NCBI GenBank assembly: GCA_010356995.1
Contig: ML996700.1
Coordinates: 186,001-250,000 of the forward strand
DNA from: Trichodelitschia bisporula
Lineage: Eukaryota; Ascomycota; Dothideomycetes; Phaeotrichales; Phaeotrichaceae
DNA length: 64,000 nt
Reading direction: 5' to 3'
Part shown: piece by piece, positions 13,501-28,600 of the stretch
Layout of the letters: every line of letters begins with the position of its first letter
How positions within the stretch are numbered: the first letter of the stretch is position 1
Notes under the pieces: model-generated
Databases searched by the model: none
What the model was told of the DNA's origin: nothing
Seen by the model: the letters and a program-made list of their open reading frames with translations, nothing else
Program-made: the position numbers and the translations under genes

Positions 13501-14486
13501 CATCTCACGCAGCGTCCCACCAATGACCCGCCTCAAACCCATATCGCAGCCGCTAAAGCACCTTCGAAACTAGCGCAGCATAAACAATCGAATCAAGCCT
13601 ACCAAGCGCTCCCACCAAAGCCCAACGGCTCCCTATATCCCCAAACTATCGCACAGCACATACGTGGCACGACAAAACCACAACCCTCGGCGCCCACGGC
13701 CCGACCGCCATCTCCGTCGCCAACACAATACAAACCCGTCTCCCCACCATCGGCCGCCCGTCGTCGCCGCCGCCGACCCCGCCAACAGGACGCACGTAGC
13801 ACCAAAACGGCTAAAGGGCGCACGACGCGGCGGCTCGCCCGCTCCGCATGTATGGTCCCCTGTCCCCTGTTGGACGCACGTCGCGATGGTGCGTGCTTCG
13901 GGCCGCGTCTTGCGACTTGCGCATTGCGGTGGTGATCAGGCTTTTGCGACATCGGGCGCAAGAAGGGGTGGGTGTTGGGTCGGCGAGATCCTTCTGTGGT
14001 AGAGGATGCTGCCGGGCGTTCATATGTTTGATAGGTTGATAGTACACTTCGGTGTGGTACCTTGGTGCTGCAGTGTACCTCTCGCACGATGGCTAGGTCG
14101 CTGCCCGATCTATGAATGGGTGTTTGAACGGGCGATCCAGTACCAGACGTGACCAAAGAGCCTTACGCTTTAACTTTTCACAAGACTCAGAGCACGAATG
14201 TACACCCAAATTAGGGTGAATGATCTTCCAATTCATGATCTGCTCCGCTATTGAATCTATGTCCATGCACCGTCTCGACCCATTATCAGCCGAAGAACGC
14301 CCCTTCTAGCATGATTCTGTTAACGGTTACTCAGACCCACGAAAAGTTCGGTACCCAACACCTGATCCAGTTGGCGACGGTTGACCCGCCCAGATGTAAG
14401 GTTGCCTCTATGCCATCTCGCAGTTGGGGCACTGTCATATTGCCCGAGTGCTGGCAACACGCAGACCTTGGCCAGTCTGCCTGTAA
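7510..14486. other. 7 kb stretch without a supportable gene
   Basis: Many open frames of 60-220 codons exist on both strands, but none shows a known motif, a plausible exon-intron chain or normal codon texture. The longest (about 9865-10524, minus) is driven by low-complexity Ser/Pro/Arg codons. Visible structure is limited to a CTTG tetranucleotide repeat (10172-10192), GTAC-rich palindromes (8901-8943 and 10666-10675) and three copies of CAACGTTTGA (8076, 8208, 8556). The stretch may hold non-coding RNA, a fast-evolving orphan gene, or decayed transposon DNA. Confidence 0.5.
10172..10192 (+). repeat. CTTG tetranucleotide microsatellite
   Basis: About five CTTG units in a row, in gene-free DNA. 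Confidence 0.85.
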
Positions 14487-17089
<2,603 letters not shown>

Positions 17090-17877
17090 GTTGAACGGAG
17101 AGTCCAGGTGTTTGGCCTAAGGGTGAGTGTGGAGAAGGTTAGTATGTGCTTTGAAGAGAGTCGAGCCTTGTGCAGAGCCAGACCGTGGACCCTTCCCTCC
17201 TTTGTCTCTGCGGGTGGCAGCGAGGGGTGAACGGGTAAGTGGAAAGTGTACAGCGCAGGGGAGCTTTGGAGGTGGGGGAGGGAGATGCTTCGCGGTACAG
17301 CGACGATGGAAGAGAGGTAGGTGTTGCGGAAATGACGAAGGCGAGCGACGTTCAGCATCGGTGCTGCGCGCTCACGTGACTAAGAATTGCCAAGAAGATA
17401 GAAGGACGTGCCAGTGCGCCGCAGAAACCTTGGGATCGTGCCCACGACTACCGTGTCCCGCCGTACTTATAGTACCAGTACTACATCTTGCAACACCATC
17501 AGACTGTGAAACTCCTTTATATAACTTCCCTGATACGGCCCTTGGTTCTCCCTTATGAATGATGGCGTCCAATTGCAATGTTCATTCTTGGAGGAGGCTG
17601 ACATAATAGAGTCATAGAACTCGGATGTCAAGAGAAAGTTGCTCATACCCAGTGATCATTGTTGAGCGAGTATCAATTTTATCAGACAAAATCCAGATCC
17701 CTAAACACCTGACTGACCGTTATTCCCGTCTTACCCTTACATTGCTTGCAAACGAAACAACATGCCAGACTGCCTTCCTCATGATCGCATAGGCCGTCCA
17801 ACAATCGTATGTACCCGACTTCAACAAACAAACCCTGCGCCCAATCTACAACAACTCGCACCTACCTCTCCGAGCAC
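17090..17877. other. Intergenic region between prp4 and imp2
   Basis: About 790 bp lie between the start of prp4 and the stop of the upstream gene on the same strand. It should contain the prp4 promoter and the terminator of imp2. A short GTAC-containing stretch lies at about 17463-17482. I see nothing else definite. Confidence 0.5.
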
Positions 17878-20800
17878 TTAAATTCGCTGTAGGTAGTTGC
17901 TCGGCACGAGCCCGGGTCGGTCGTTTCTTCCCACCACTTCCGCCTCCCACCAGCCATCATCCTGCTGATGAAGAACAGCCAATACATCTCCTTTGGCAAA
18001 TCCAAGCTCCTCAGGAATCTGTGGCTGATACAGATACATCGTGCGAGCTGCCGGATACGTTAGTCTGATCGATTTCAAGCCATCTGTCTAGCTTACCATA
18101 GAATAAGATTGGCCTACCCTCCCTAGAAAACTGCCTAGGCTCGGCGACACTCTTACTCCTGACTTGGGTGGCCACCTGCCCACTGCTTCCGTAGTCATTG
18201 GAGCCCCCATAGTACTGACTCGAAGGACGTCCGCGCACGCTGCCACTGTACTCGTTCTGGACAGCCGCGGAGGCGAGCTGAAGTGCCATGCCTTGCCCGG
18301 AGGCCGAGCCACGGCTGCTACTGAGCCGAGACTGGGCCTGGAACTGAGGCTGCGGAGAGAGGGCACGCGGAATGCTGGCGCTTGGTGAAGCCTGCCGGGA
18401 AGAGTACCCTCCGAAGTTCGTTACAGGTTTGGCCGGGCTCGTAGTGTTGGCACGCGGCCGGGCTGCAAAGGCAGGCTGGGGGGCGGTGGCAGCATATGGG
18501 TTTGGAGAAGTAGGCCTGTAGCTAGCCTGAGAGCCGGACCGATATCCCTGCTGAGAGGGCTCCTGGTAGCCCTGGGACTGCTGTGGTTGCTGGGGCTGTC
18601 TACTGTTTTGTTCGTACAGGCCAGGACGAGGACTTACACTCCGCGAAGGAGCCGGGCTCGTCGCGCGGATTACTTCTTGGTTCTGCCGCAAGTCTTGCTG
18701 ATCACTGCTTCCCCGGCCAGAAGGACGGGAGAAGTAGGACTGGCTCCGCTGGTGCGTTCGGCTCTGTTGGGAAGGGCTTTCGAATAGATTTTGCTTCTGG
18801 CTGACGTACTTCTTGGTGGTTTCTTTCATTGCCCTCGCGGTGTGAGCGGCCGGTGGAGCGCCGAGACGACTGACAGGCTGATCGTATGAAGGCGGTGGCG
18901 TTCCGCGTTGAGCAGCCGCAATGTGGGAGTTGACAAGTGGCGTTGGAACACTTCCAGCCGGGGTGCCAGGGTGACCTGGGGTTCCTGGAGGAGCAGGAGT
19001 CGCAAGTCCTGCATAACGGTCTGCCGAGACCCGAAGAGAGCCGGCCTTCGTGACCCCTTTGAGCTCCTCAAGCGCTTGAGCGATAGGATCCATTTCATCA
19101 TACGCTTGATTGCCACCGAAATCCCGGGCTTTCTTGTTGTCCGGGGACGCGACATCAAATAGGTTGTTTCCAACATTGAGCTGAAAGTTTGCGCGGGGAT
19201 CGACAGGCTCTGGGCTTGGTGATGGACGCTCATGGCGAAGTATGGTACCCCTAGAGCCTTGGCCATAGGTCCGGCTAGGAGTGTTATTGAGATCAATGCC
19301 TGCCTTGCGTGCGGTGGAGGGCGTCCAGGTGTTCCGGTTTGAAGGCGCAGAGGGCGAATTTTGCTGCAATGGGTTCTCCTTCTCGTGTTTGCTCTTGCGC
19401 CTAAACGGGCTGTTGAACATTCCACGCTTTTTGGGAGAGGGGTCCTCCTCGACTGGTGTAACTGTAGGTGAGTTCATTTGCTTCATGGGCGAGGGGACGT
19501 TGGGCGGTTCCATGCTGGAGAATGATGTCGGGTTTGAGTACTCACTTGTCGAATCTCTGCTGGGTGATCGCACAGGGCTTGCAGCCGAGCTGAGGTCCGA
19601 AGGAGGTCCCATGGGAGGGCCGGTGCGACAGAACTGCGTCATGCCATCCATGGGATACGGATCGTGAGGTACCGTGGGAATTTCAGAGGCCGACATGGCG
19701 AAGTTCCCCTGTTGATAAGGGTGCTGACCATTTGCCGTGCGCCGAGGATCAGGGTATGACTGTTGGCGCTGAGCTGCAGCGGCACTGGGTTGTGGCTTCT
19801 TCTGCACGGGCTCTTGTACAGGAGGCACCGGCTCCTTGTGGGCCAAATCCCTGGCCAAAGCAGAATTTGGGTCATGATGTGACTCGAAGACTGATGGCTG
19901 AGGAGACGAGGTACGAAGTGCTGGATTGATGGGCCGAGGGAACTGAGCAACTGTATAAGCCGCTTCGTCGGAGGCATCAGATGCTGAATCATTGATATCC
20001 CCGCGGCAGAAGTCAATGAACTTTGGAGGGTCTGGGATCTCCTGACCCGTGCCATGTTCCTTAATGAAGAAGGTGATATCCTTTTCGACGTCGCAGTCTT
20101 CAAGAGACAGCCGGATCTTCTCACAAGACTGTGCAATAGTAAGAGGAAGTCCCTGAAATATACAAGAATGGCTTACAGCATCATCGCTCACACAAACCGT
20201 GGAGGATATGTTAGCGAAAGTCCATAGGCTGCTCTTCATGAAGTCCAACCGCTCCTCTTCCAAGTCCTGGAATTTCTAGAGCCGAGTCAGCAAAATCAAG
20301 TGCATTATAGAGCTTACCCACATCGCAGCCAGCCTTCCAATCGCGATTCCAGCGGCCGGTGGTCTCCTCAAGTACCTTCACAGCCGCCTCGTACTCATTA
20401 CTGGTGCTGGAGAGTTGGACCTGGGTCTTTTCCAATTTGGCTTTATTCTTGCGCTCCTCCTGTCCCATAACCATGTGACCTTGAGCAAGGTAGCCCTTAA
20501 TCTTCAGACAGTCTTGTTCATAGCGGTCTCTGGCTTTGTTGACTTGGATGGTCTGTTGAGTCTTGAGCTTCAGGAGCTTCTCGATGCCGGTTTGTATGAT
20601 CTTGCGACGTTCCTTCATGCCACCCGCAAAAGCGGCTAGTGGTTCTTCGAGCTCGCTCTTCATCTGTCCAGCAATATTTTGATGAGCCTTTGCCATGGTC
20701 TCGACTTCTGAACGGATGACGTCAAAGGATAGGCGCAGTGTACCACCTTCGGCGGAGCCAAGAGGCTTGCGAGAGAGGTTGAGAAGCTTTCGGGCGTATT

Positions 20801-21071
20801 CTTCCTCGATGGCAGCGCGTGCTATAGACCTGTCAGTCTGCATCTCTCCCTAGGGGAACATCAGGCTTACTCGTGTAAAACGACTTCAGTTCGTCGCAAG
20901 TAACCTTCGCATTGTGCATGCGCTCGAGGAGAGGCGATACTCCAGCGTCATCTTTGCCCCAGAAGTTGTTTGCAACTGTCCCATGGTAAGCAATTCGATT
21001 TTTGATGCTGCTTCAGCAGACGTACAAGACCGTTGGACCGAGGGTGGCTCTGCCACCATTGTTCCAGGCAT
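17878..21071 (-). CDS. imp2: F-BAR and SH3 domain cytokinesis protein, Imp2/Cdc15/Hof1 type
   Basis: Six exons (21071-21026, 20975-20871, 20821-20322, 20275-20177, 20128-18097, 18047-17878) give 983 residues. The F-BAR domain fills about residues 15-290. It begins SFANNFWGKDD and contains IEEEYARKLL, AKAHQNIA and KFQDLEEERLDF, all family signatures. The middle is a long, disordered, Ser/Pro/Gln-rich region. The C-terminal SH3 domain carries ALYDY-equivalent MYLYQPQIPEELGF, DDGWWEAEVVG and VPSNYLQ. Family members bend membrane at the contractile ring and septum and recruit actin regulators. Exon 3 was started after TATAG at 20822 because that join gives SFYTTRAAIEEEY, matching the family; a nearer CAG would give a stop. 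The intron at 20129-20176 (48 nt) is stop-free and in frame. The first exon holds only 15 codons, and Met5 at 21059 is an alternative start. Confidence 0.92.
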
Positions 21072-22681
21072 TGTGCCTGAACGCCGCACCTAGAAATTCC
21101 AACACCAGTTTTGTGAAGACGAGGAGCGGGAACTCGGGAGAAGCAGCTATGTCATGTGTGTACAGGTTGATGGGAAGGGTGGTGTAAGTAGTTGATGTGG
21201 GGAATCTCCGGGACCAGGGTGTGTGAAACTTGAGGTTGCGGTACACATGGGGTATGTTTACCAGACCCGGGCGCCTCTGTTTCCGCGGCAACAACTACAT
21301 TAGCCACAACCGCCACCACATCACTTCTTCGAGGCACTTCGGACATTTGTGCTTGTGCTACTGTACAGTCAAAATAGCGTTGCATTTACTCCGTAGTCAT
21401 CCGTCGTATTGTCCATGCCTTCTTCGTGAGGTACAAGTGTTCTTTTAGAGTTTCACTTCAGGGACAGTCGCAGCCGTAGGGTATATTCTTGACTGGACCT
21501 AAATACTCGTAATGGCCGAACGTAGATTTGATGCAGCACCCCATTTCTCTCCCCCGTCACCCATTCTTTTTGGTTCACGTAACCTCACCATACGGTGTTC
21601 TCTCGAAGCTTGTCCTCTTGTACTACGTACATACCAGAGTTTAGACGAACCCCGGGCTCGTCGACATAGCTCCCTGAATGGAGTAGCGATTAGTTCTAGT
21701 AGTTCAAACGAGCGCGCGGCTCACTACTGCCCGTCTCTGGCAATGCAGATTGCTGATGAGGCTCGCGGCAGAGCAAAGGGCGGAGGCAATCAGGACCAAG
21801 CAAACGCAATTATTGTCACTACCACTCAACTTTAGTATACGTAGTTGGTCTGGATATTCTGGTACTGAGAGTGATAGGTGCTCTACATGAACTACCAATG
21901 TGAACGCGAAGGAGAAGTGATGGAGTTGGTGACTACGATAGCGGCTAGTAAGGGTGCTGAACCGACAATGGATATGATATGACAGTGTTGGGGCTCCAGT
22001 AATTTAAGTATTTCCTCCAAGCATGCAGAAAGAATATGTGGCTCTGTTGGCTGATACAGTACAAGTTACCGCACTGCAGTTGACGTCGGCAACAATTGCC
22101 ATTGATGCACGGTTTCGTGCTCTGTCCACGTTTCTAGGATAATCGGCGGGTAAGGGTGCTGAACTGACAGTGGGTATGATATAACAGTTTTAGGCCTCTA
22201 CCAATGTAAGTATTGGCTCTAAATCATGTAGGAATAGGTGGCTCTATTGCCCGATACGAGTTAGAGTAGTTGACGTCGTCAGAAATTGCCATGATGCTCG
22301 GTTTCGTGCTCTGTTCACGTGCCTGGGATAATTGACATCCTGAGGAAGCCAAGGACAATAAAGCACACGTGACACCGGACACGGTTGCCCGCCGTCCGCG
22401 ACTCGCTGAATCGCTCGCTCACCTGCTACACTTGCCTGGTCTGCGGCTCCCGACAAGCCCGTTGGAAACTTCAACGTCTTGCAACCTCGCCTCCCCTTGC
22501 GCCCGCAAACCGACGTCGTCCTCCAACTCTACCATTACCCCTCCTCCGCATCCACCGTTGCAAGCCACCTAACCCACTCAACCCAATCCAACCTACCTCT
22601 TATTCATCTAGTGTTCCCGAGGCAGCTCCTTAATCCTTCACCCCGCCCGCGCGACCGCAAGCAAATGGAATAGCTGTCTAG
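21072..22681. other. Divergent intergenic region between imp2 and NOT1
   Basis: The 1.6 kb region separates two divergently transcribed genes and must hold both promoters. It contains a degenerate tandem duplication (separate entry). No open frame in it shows recognisable protein. C/T-rich sequence at about 22430-22670 fits a 5' leader of NOT1. Confidence 0.6.
21949..22340 (+). repeat. Degenerate tandem duplication, two copies of about 200 bp
   Basis: Copy 1 (21949-22150) and copy 2 (22151-about 22340) both start TAAGGGTGCTGAAC and share, in order, ATGATAT, GTGGCTCT, TTGACGTCG, AATTGCCA, GGTTTCGTGCTCTGT and GGATAAT. Many mismatches are C/T or A/G changes. Both copies keep a TGACGTCG core that resembles a CREB/ATF-type site. 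The duplication lies a few hundred bases upstream of the NOT1 start. Confidence 0.85.
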
Positions 22682-25600
22682 ATGAGCCAGCAATTCTCGT
22701 GGGGCTCTTCTAGTCAGCAGCGCCGTGGCTTACCGATCTCGACTGGTCTCTCCGCATCGCAGAACGCCAGACTCCCGCCTCAATCAAGCAGTAGCCCTTC
22801 GCGAAGCACCTTCCCCTCACTTGGTCCAAGTCAAGCCCCAGCTGCCACGACTTCGACGCGACAAACCATCAGCCGCACTTCGTCCACCTCATCAACCTCA
22901 TCTCCCTTTTCTCCATCCCAAGGAGCACAGCAGCCTTCCTCGAGCCAGCTGCTGCCCTCCGCTAGGTCTAGAACCATAGCCGCCCCAGCTTCACAACTGG
23001 CTTCCTCCGCCGCAGCTGCCCCAGCGCAGGGAGGTGTTGGTACAAGCAGCGGCGGAGGAGGATCACGCGCCGCTAGAGCTTCACCGTCCCTGTCACAATC
23101 TAGTGATCTCGGGTCTCCTCTCGCTATCATAAATCCTACGTCTGCACCTTCCCTGGGGTTGCAATCTCAGTCTGTCCACTCTCTGGTCACCGCTCAGATC
23201 TCGGTCCTCCTTATTCAGCTGAACCAAGAAAAGGATAAGGCAAAGCGTGAAAATCAGGTGAAGACAATCACTTTGGTGCGTCTGCTGTCTCCTCTTTGCT
23301 CGCATTTCTAACTCCAGTTTAGTTGGCCAGTCAGCACGGGATGGAAGTGTTCGTGAAATATTACCGGCGGCTGCTCGCGAACAACGCTTCGCAAATCTTC
23401 GGCTCCAGCAACAATGCAGACTCCACTGGGAATTACCAGCTCCTAGTGACCGAAGTGCAAAAGATTCGGCAGGATCCGCACCAGGCCGTCAAGATTGCAG
23501 AATCCATTGATACAACCGAACCCGAAATCTTTCGCGATTTTGACGTGTCTACGTTTATGGAGCGCTTCCGAATGGACCCTGTCAGCAAATCCATGCTCGC
23601 GCTTTCGCTGAAGACGGCTTCGAAGGCGGACCTCCGTACAAAAGGTAAGTTCTGTGAGTGCCTGCTTGGTGAAGTTGCTTACGGTGCGTAGCGGATGCCA
23701 TTCTGTCCAACAACTTCCAGAATCTTCTCATGGCCATCAAGTCTCCCGAAAGTGTGGATGACATTCCTGTTCCCTATCTCTGCACTCTCCTGGAGCGTCT
23801 CATCCAAGATCCACCTCGGAACTGGAATGACGACAGTAAAGGCAATCTTCTTACGGCAGTGCGCGACAGGTTCGATAAGTTGAATCGACCGGTCCCGAAT
23901 GATGTGTGGGCTACGCTTCATCTAACCGAGCTACTGGGCCCAATCAACCAGCTCGTCAGGCTCGTGCAACGTACCGGACCCAGGGGGACTTCCAGTCTCG
24001 AAACTTGCCGGGAAATGTTGGCCGCTGCCGAAATCCGAGACATCAGCTACATGCAGGTTGCGAGCGTGCTTCTGTACATGGTCATCTCGCAGGGCGGTCA
24101 GGCCTATAATCCGGCCATCTTTGTCGCTGCTCTTCGCGATCATCGTCAAGGCAAGCGCCTTGACTGGCAGGATGTGGTCCACTCGTTCGATCGCGAAGGA
24201 CTCCGGGTAGTCAAGTCGCAGTTCCTTGCACTCTATAACGCACTCCTTCCCCTGGCCCTGGAGTATGAGAACTTTGACATCCAGCTGCTGTGGGGCGGGC
24301 AATGGACCCAACCAGAGACACAACTTTCCTTTGTAGTGGCTTTCTTGTCTTGCTCACCCGAAGAACTTGACGCAACGGAAATTCCGAGGCTGCGCAAGGC
24401 CTTCACCATTGAGGATTTCGAAGATGCTTCAGAGAACATTCGGGAATATGCACTCCAAGCTGTGCGTCACCCTCTGGTGTCCCTGGACGCGACGAGTGCT
24501 CTCTTCAACATGATATTCCAGTCCCAGGACACCTATCTGCACGCCACCAGCCTCAGAATTCCTGAGACTGTTATCAATCCACATACCGTCATCTTCATCA
24601 TTGCAATCGCAGCGCTGCCGAAACCGTGGGGCGGGCTTCAGGAGCAGGCATTCAAGCAGCTTTTTACGCCCTTTCTACGAAAGCAGCTGCGCGGCGACGA
24701 GTTTGTTTTTCACGGATTGTGGAAACGCGACAGCCGTTGGTTAGTCGAGAAGCTGATGGAAACCTACAACGCAGACCCTATGTCCATCACGTTCATTTTC
24801 CAACACGCAAAGGAGCACAAGTGGCTGGACACCTTGACGACCATCCACAGTGAGTTTGGAGTGGATCTCGCGGCTTTCGCCCACAGCCAGGGATCCCTGG
24901 ACATGGACAAGTGGTTAGAGCATGCGTTCCAAGCGTTGCCAGGCGTCTTCCCCGCCGCGCTTTCGGGCTTTGTTACCGACAAGGCTCGAGCTGAGCAAGC
25001 AACGCAAAAGGATCCCATGGCAGTTCCGCAGACCATGCCGCTAGCCGTTAAGACGGTCTACAGCTTTCTCAACTTCCTTTCACAGTACTTGCCGGATGAA
25101 AACCTCGTGGCTTTGCATCGCATGTGCATCAATGCCTATCCTCGGCTGATCAATTACGGAGAAGGCTTCGATCAAATCATCGATGCCAATGGCCAGGAGG
25201 GCAATGCAATGTCGCCCGAAGCTGATTTGGCGATGCAAGAGCATTTCAAGAAGTTGTACAACAAGGAGAGCGATGTTCGCGAGGTTGTTGAGGCCCTTAG
25301 GCGCTATAAGCACTCCGAAGATCCAGCCGAGCAGGATCTTTTTGCCTGCATGATTGCCGGCCTTTTCGACGAGTACAACTGTTTCGCTGAATATCCTGCT
25401 GATGCTCTCGCCACGACTGCCGTCCTATTTGGGAGCATCATCAACTTCAACCTCCTCTCGAGTATTGCACTGCAGGCTGGCCTAGCCATGGTTCTGGAGG
25501 CCCTGCAGATGTCTACCTCACGCGAGGAGAAGATGTATAAGTTTGGAGTCCAGGCGTTGATTAATTTTCAATCTCGGTTGCCCGAATGGCCGGCCTTGTG

Positions 25601-28600
25601 CGAGCGGTTGCTAGGTGTGCCGAATCTGCAAGGGACGGAGATTTGGCCCATCGCCGATGATGTTTGGCGCCGCCACATTCAAGAAAACCTCAATGGCGAC
25701 CGGCCCAATGGCGTGCAACGAAGCGGTTCTGAGGAATTTGCCGGAACGGAGCCTACAGTTCCGGCATTTACGTGTCTACACGTTGATCCGCCGCTGAGAT
25801 CGGACCTCTACGAAGATCCCGAGGAGGAGGTACAGGACAAGGTGCTCTTCGTACTCAACAATGTGTCGGAACGCAACCTCAATGAGAAACTTGGCAGTCT
25901 CAAAGAAGCTCTGGAAGAGAAGCACCTCCAATGGTTCGCTTCGTACATGGTTGAGGAGAGGGCAAAGCTACAGCACAACTACCAAGCTCTGTATCTCAAC
26001 ATCCTCGAGCTTTTTGACGACAAATCATTGTGGGCAGAAGTCCTTCGCGAGACATACATCTCAGTTTTCCGCCTGCTCAACTCTGAAACCATTGCCAACT
26101 CGGGTGAGGAGCGTAACCATTTGAAGCAGCTAGGCTCATGGCTCGGATCGCTCACGCTTGCGAGAGACAAGCCTATCAAGCACCGGAACATCTCATTCAG
26201 GGATCTCTTGCTGGAAGCGCATGCCAGCAACCGCTTGCTTTTCGTAGTCCCTTTTGCTTGCAAGGTCTTGGTGGCAGTTCAAGAGAGCAAGATCTACCGG
26301 CCTCCCAATCCCTGGACGGTTGAGATCCTGAGGCTGCTTGTTGAACTTTACCATTACGCCGACCTGAAGACGGTACTTAAGTTCGAGATTGAGCTCTTGT
26401 GCAATCGCCTGGGATACGATCACACTCATGTCGAGCCTGCAACCACCATTCGGAATGCTCTCAACTTCGAAGAGGAGTTCCCCGCTGGCATTCCTGACGG
26501 CTTAGAAGGCTTTACCGATCTGTCACTGGCTAGTCTCAACAGGCCCGGAAGCTTGAGAAGTGTCCACGAGCGGTTCTCCCCTGCCGCCATTGTCGCGAAT
26601 TTACCGGATATCAGCTCTCGGATTAAATATCCGAGCCTTGCCAACAACCTGACTCCGGAACAGGAGCGACAAATCTTTCTTCAGGCAGCCCAGCACGCCA
26701 TTAATGAGATTATCTTCCCGGTCGTTGAACGTTCCGTCACGATAGCCGCCATATCTGCCGCCCAACTTGTCACCAAGGACTTCGCGACAGAAGCAGATGA
26801 GGCTCACTTCCGTCATGCGGCCCATAGCATGGTGAAGGCCTTAGCTGGCAGTCTTGCAATGGTCACTTGCCGGGAGCCCCTGCGTATGAGCATGTCGAAC
26901 AATGTCCGCCAGTTGGCCCGGAACCTGCCTGGTGACGGGCTTCCAGAAGGTGTCATTGTTATGTTTGTCAACGAGAATGCCGACGCTGTCTGCAAAGTTG
27001 TCGAAGAGGCGGCTGAGAAGCATGCGGAGATGATCATTGACGACCACCTTCGAGAAGGAATCCAGATTCGCCAGGCGCACCGTCAGGCTGGGCACAAGGA
27101 TGAACCGTTTGCGTATCCTCACGTGCATCGGTACGCATATACCATCCCGGAACCGTTCAAGCCTTCGAGATTTGGCAGCTTGAAGCCCGAGCAGCTTGCT
27201 ATCTACGAGGATTTTGGCTCATCTCGTTCCATCTCCAACCATGTGTCGAACATCACACCCGACAATCGACCCCAGGTTCCGGACGTTATCCAAGCTGCTT
27301 TTGAGAGCTCAGTTCCAAATATGGCGACGCCTGGTGAAGTGCCTGCCCTGCTTCGTCAAGGTCCTCAACCACACGTTCTAGGCTTACAAGCTATGACTAA
27401 CGCCGGAAACCCGCAGTTCAATACCTTTCCAGAGCGACTGAATGTTGATCAACTGCTCTCTGAGCTCCACCGCGTCGCGAAAGAAGCCCCTGAAGAGCGG
27501 ATCAAGGATCTGATCCCCTCCACTCCCACTCGCGAGGTCTATGATCAGCTGGTTCAAGCCATTGAGGTTAATGGCGCCCTGCGTGATAAGGTCGCCGAGC
27601 ACATTGCTCTGCAGGTCATCCACTTCCTGTACGGGGAGGCAGAAGGCCGCCTGGAGATTGAACTCATGATTCAGCTACTTGCGCACCTATGCCAAATGTC
27701 GCCACTGGCGGCTCGGGCACTTTCTTCCACCCTGGCGCAGTTTGAGGACGACCGCATCTTTCATCCGCAGGTGACCATTTGTCTGCTGAACACTCGGATG
27801 ATAACATTCAACCGAATCGATATTTTGCTGGCTGAAGCCCTGTCGCAGCGCAAGTCGGTTGCACTGGAGTTCCTCGCAGAGCTTGTAGATGAGACCCTTC
27901 TAGTCGAGTACCCTGTTGCCCTCCGGTCAGACCTCGTTCATTCTATTGATGCGCTCAGCCACTGGGTCGCGGGAGATCCCAGTCTGGAGCTCGGAAAAGC
28001 CATCCTCAACAGGCTAGATGGGTCTAACGGTGTTCCTACTCCAATAGACCATCACCAACACCTGGAATACGTCTTCGACGAATGGGTTCAGCTTTCTCGC
28101 CCGGAGCTCATCGACAAGCCAATCATGACTTACATCCAGCAATTGCACAAGCAAGGCCTGTTCAAGGGCCGGAACGAGACCGCCAACTTCATTCGGACCT
28201 GTCTGGAGATTTCTATTGCGTCGTACGAACAGGAGGAAGCGTTTCCATTCGGCGGCAGTCTGGATACGGCGTATCTACAGATTGATGCCCTCGCCCGCTT
28301 AATCGTTGCGCTTGTTGTCTATCAAGATGAACCACACGGTGCGGTGAAGCCAAGCAAACCTGCTTTCTTGGAGACGATGATGAGCCTCCTCATCGTCCTC
28401 CAGGTACATCACAGCCAGGCCCGGGGAGAGCATGCAAACCAAAAGGTTTTTTACAGGCTTTACTCCAGCATACTCTGCGAACTGGCCAGCGTCCAGGCAA
28501 AAATGCTTGAACAGTCTTATCCCGATATCTTGCTTGTTCTCGCGAAGGCTTTCGTGGCCCTCCAGCCCAAGTACTTCCCTGGCTTCGCTTTCTCGTGGTT

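Noticed and set aside
13599-14156. 185-codon minus-strand open frame upstream of prp4's 3' end
   Set aside because: Arg/Gly-rich text of C/G-rich simple sequence, no domain.
20830-20870. Shorter 41-nt intron in imp2 ending at CAG
   Set aside because: It produces an immediate stop codon. Ending at TATAG (20822) restores the conserved TTRAAIEEEY.
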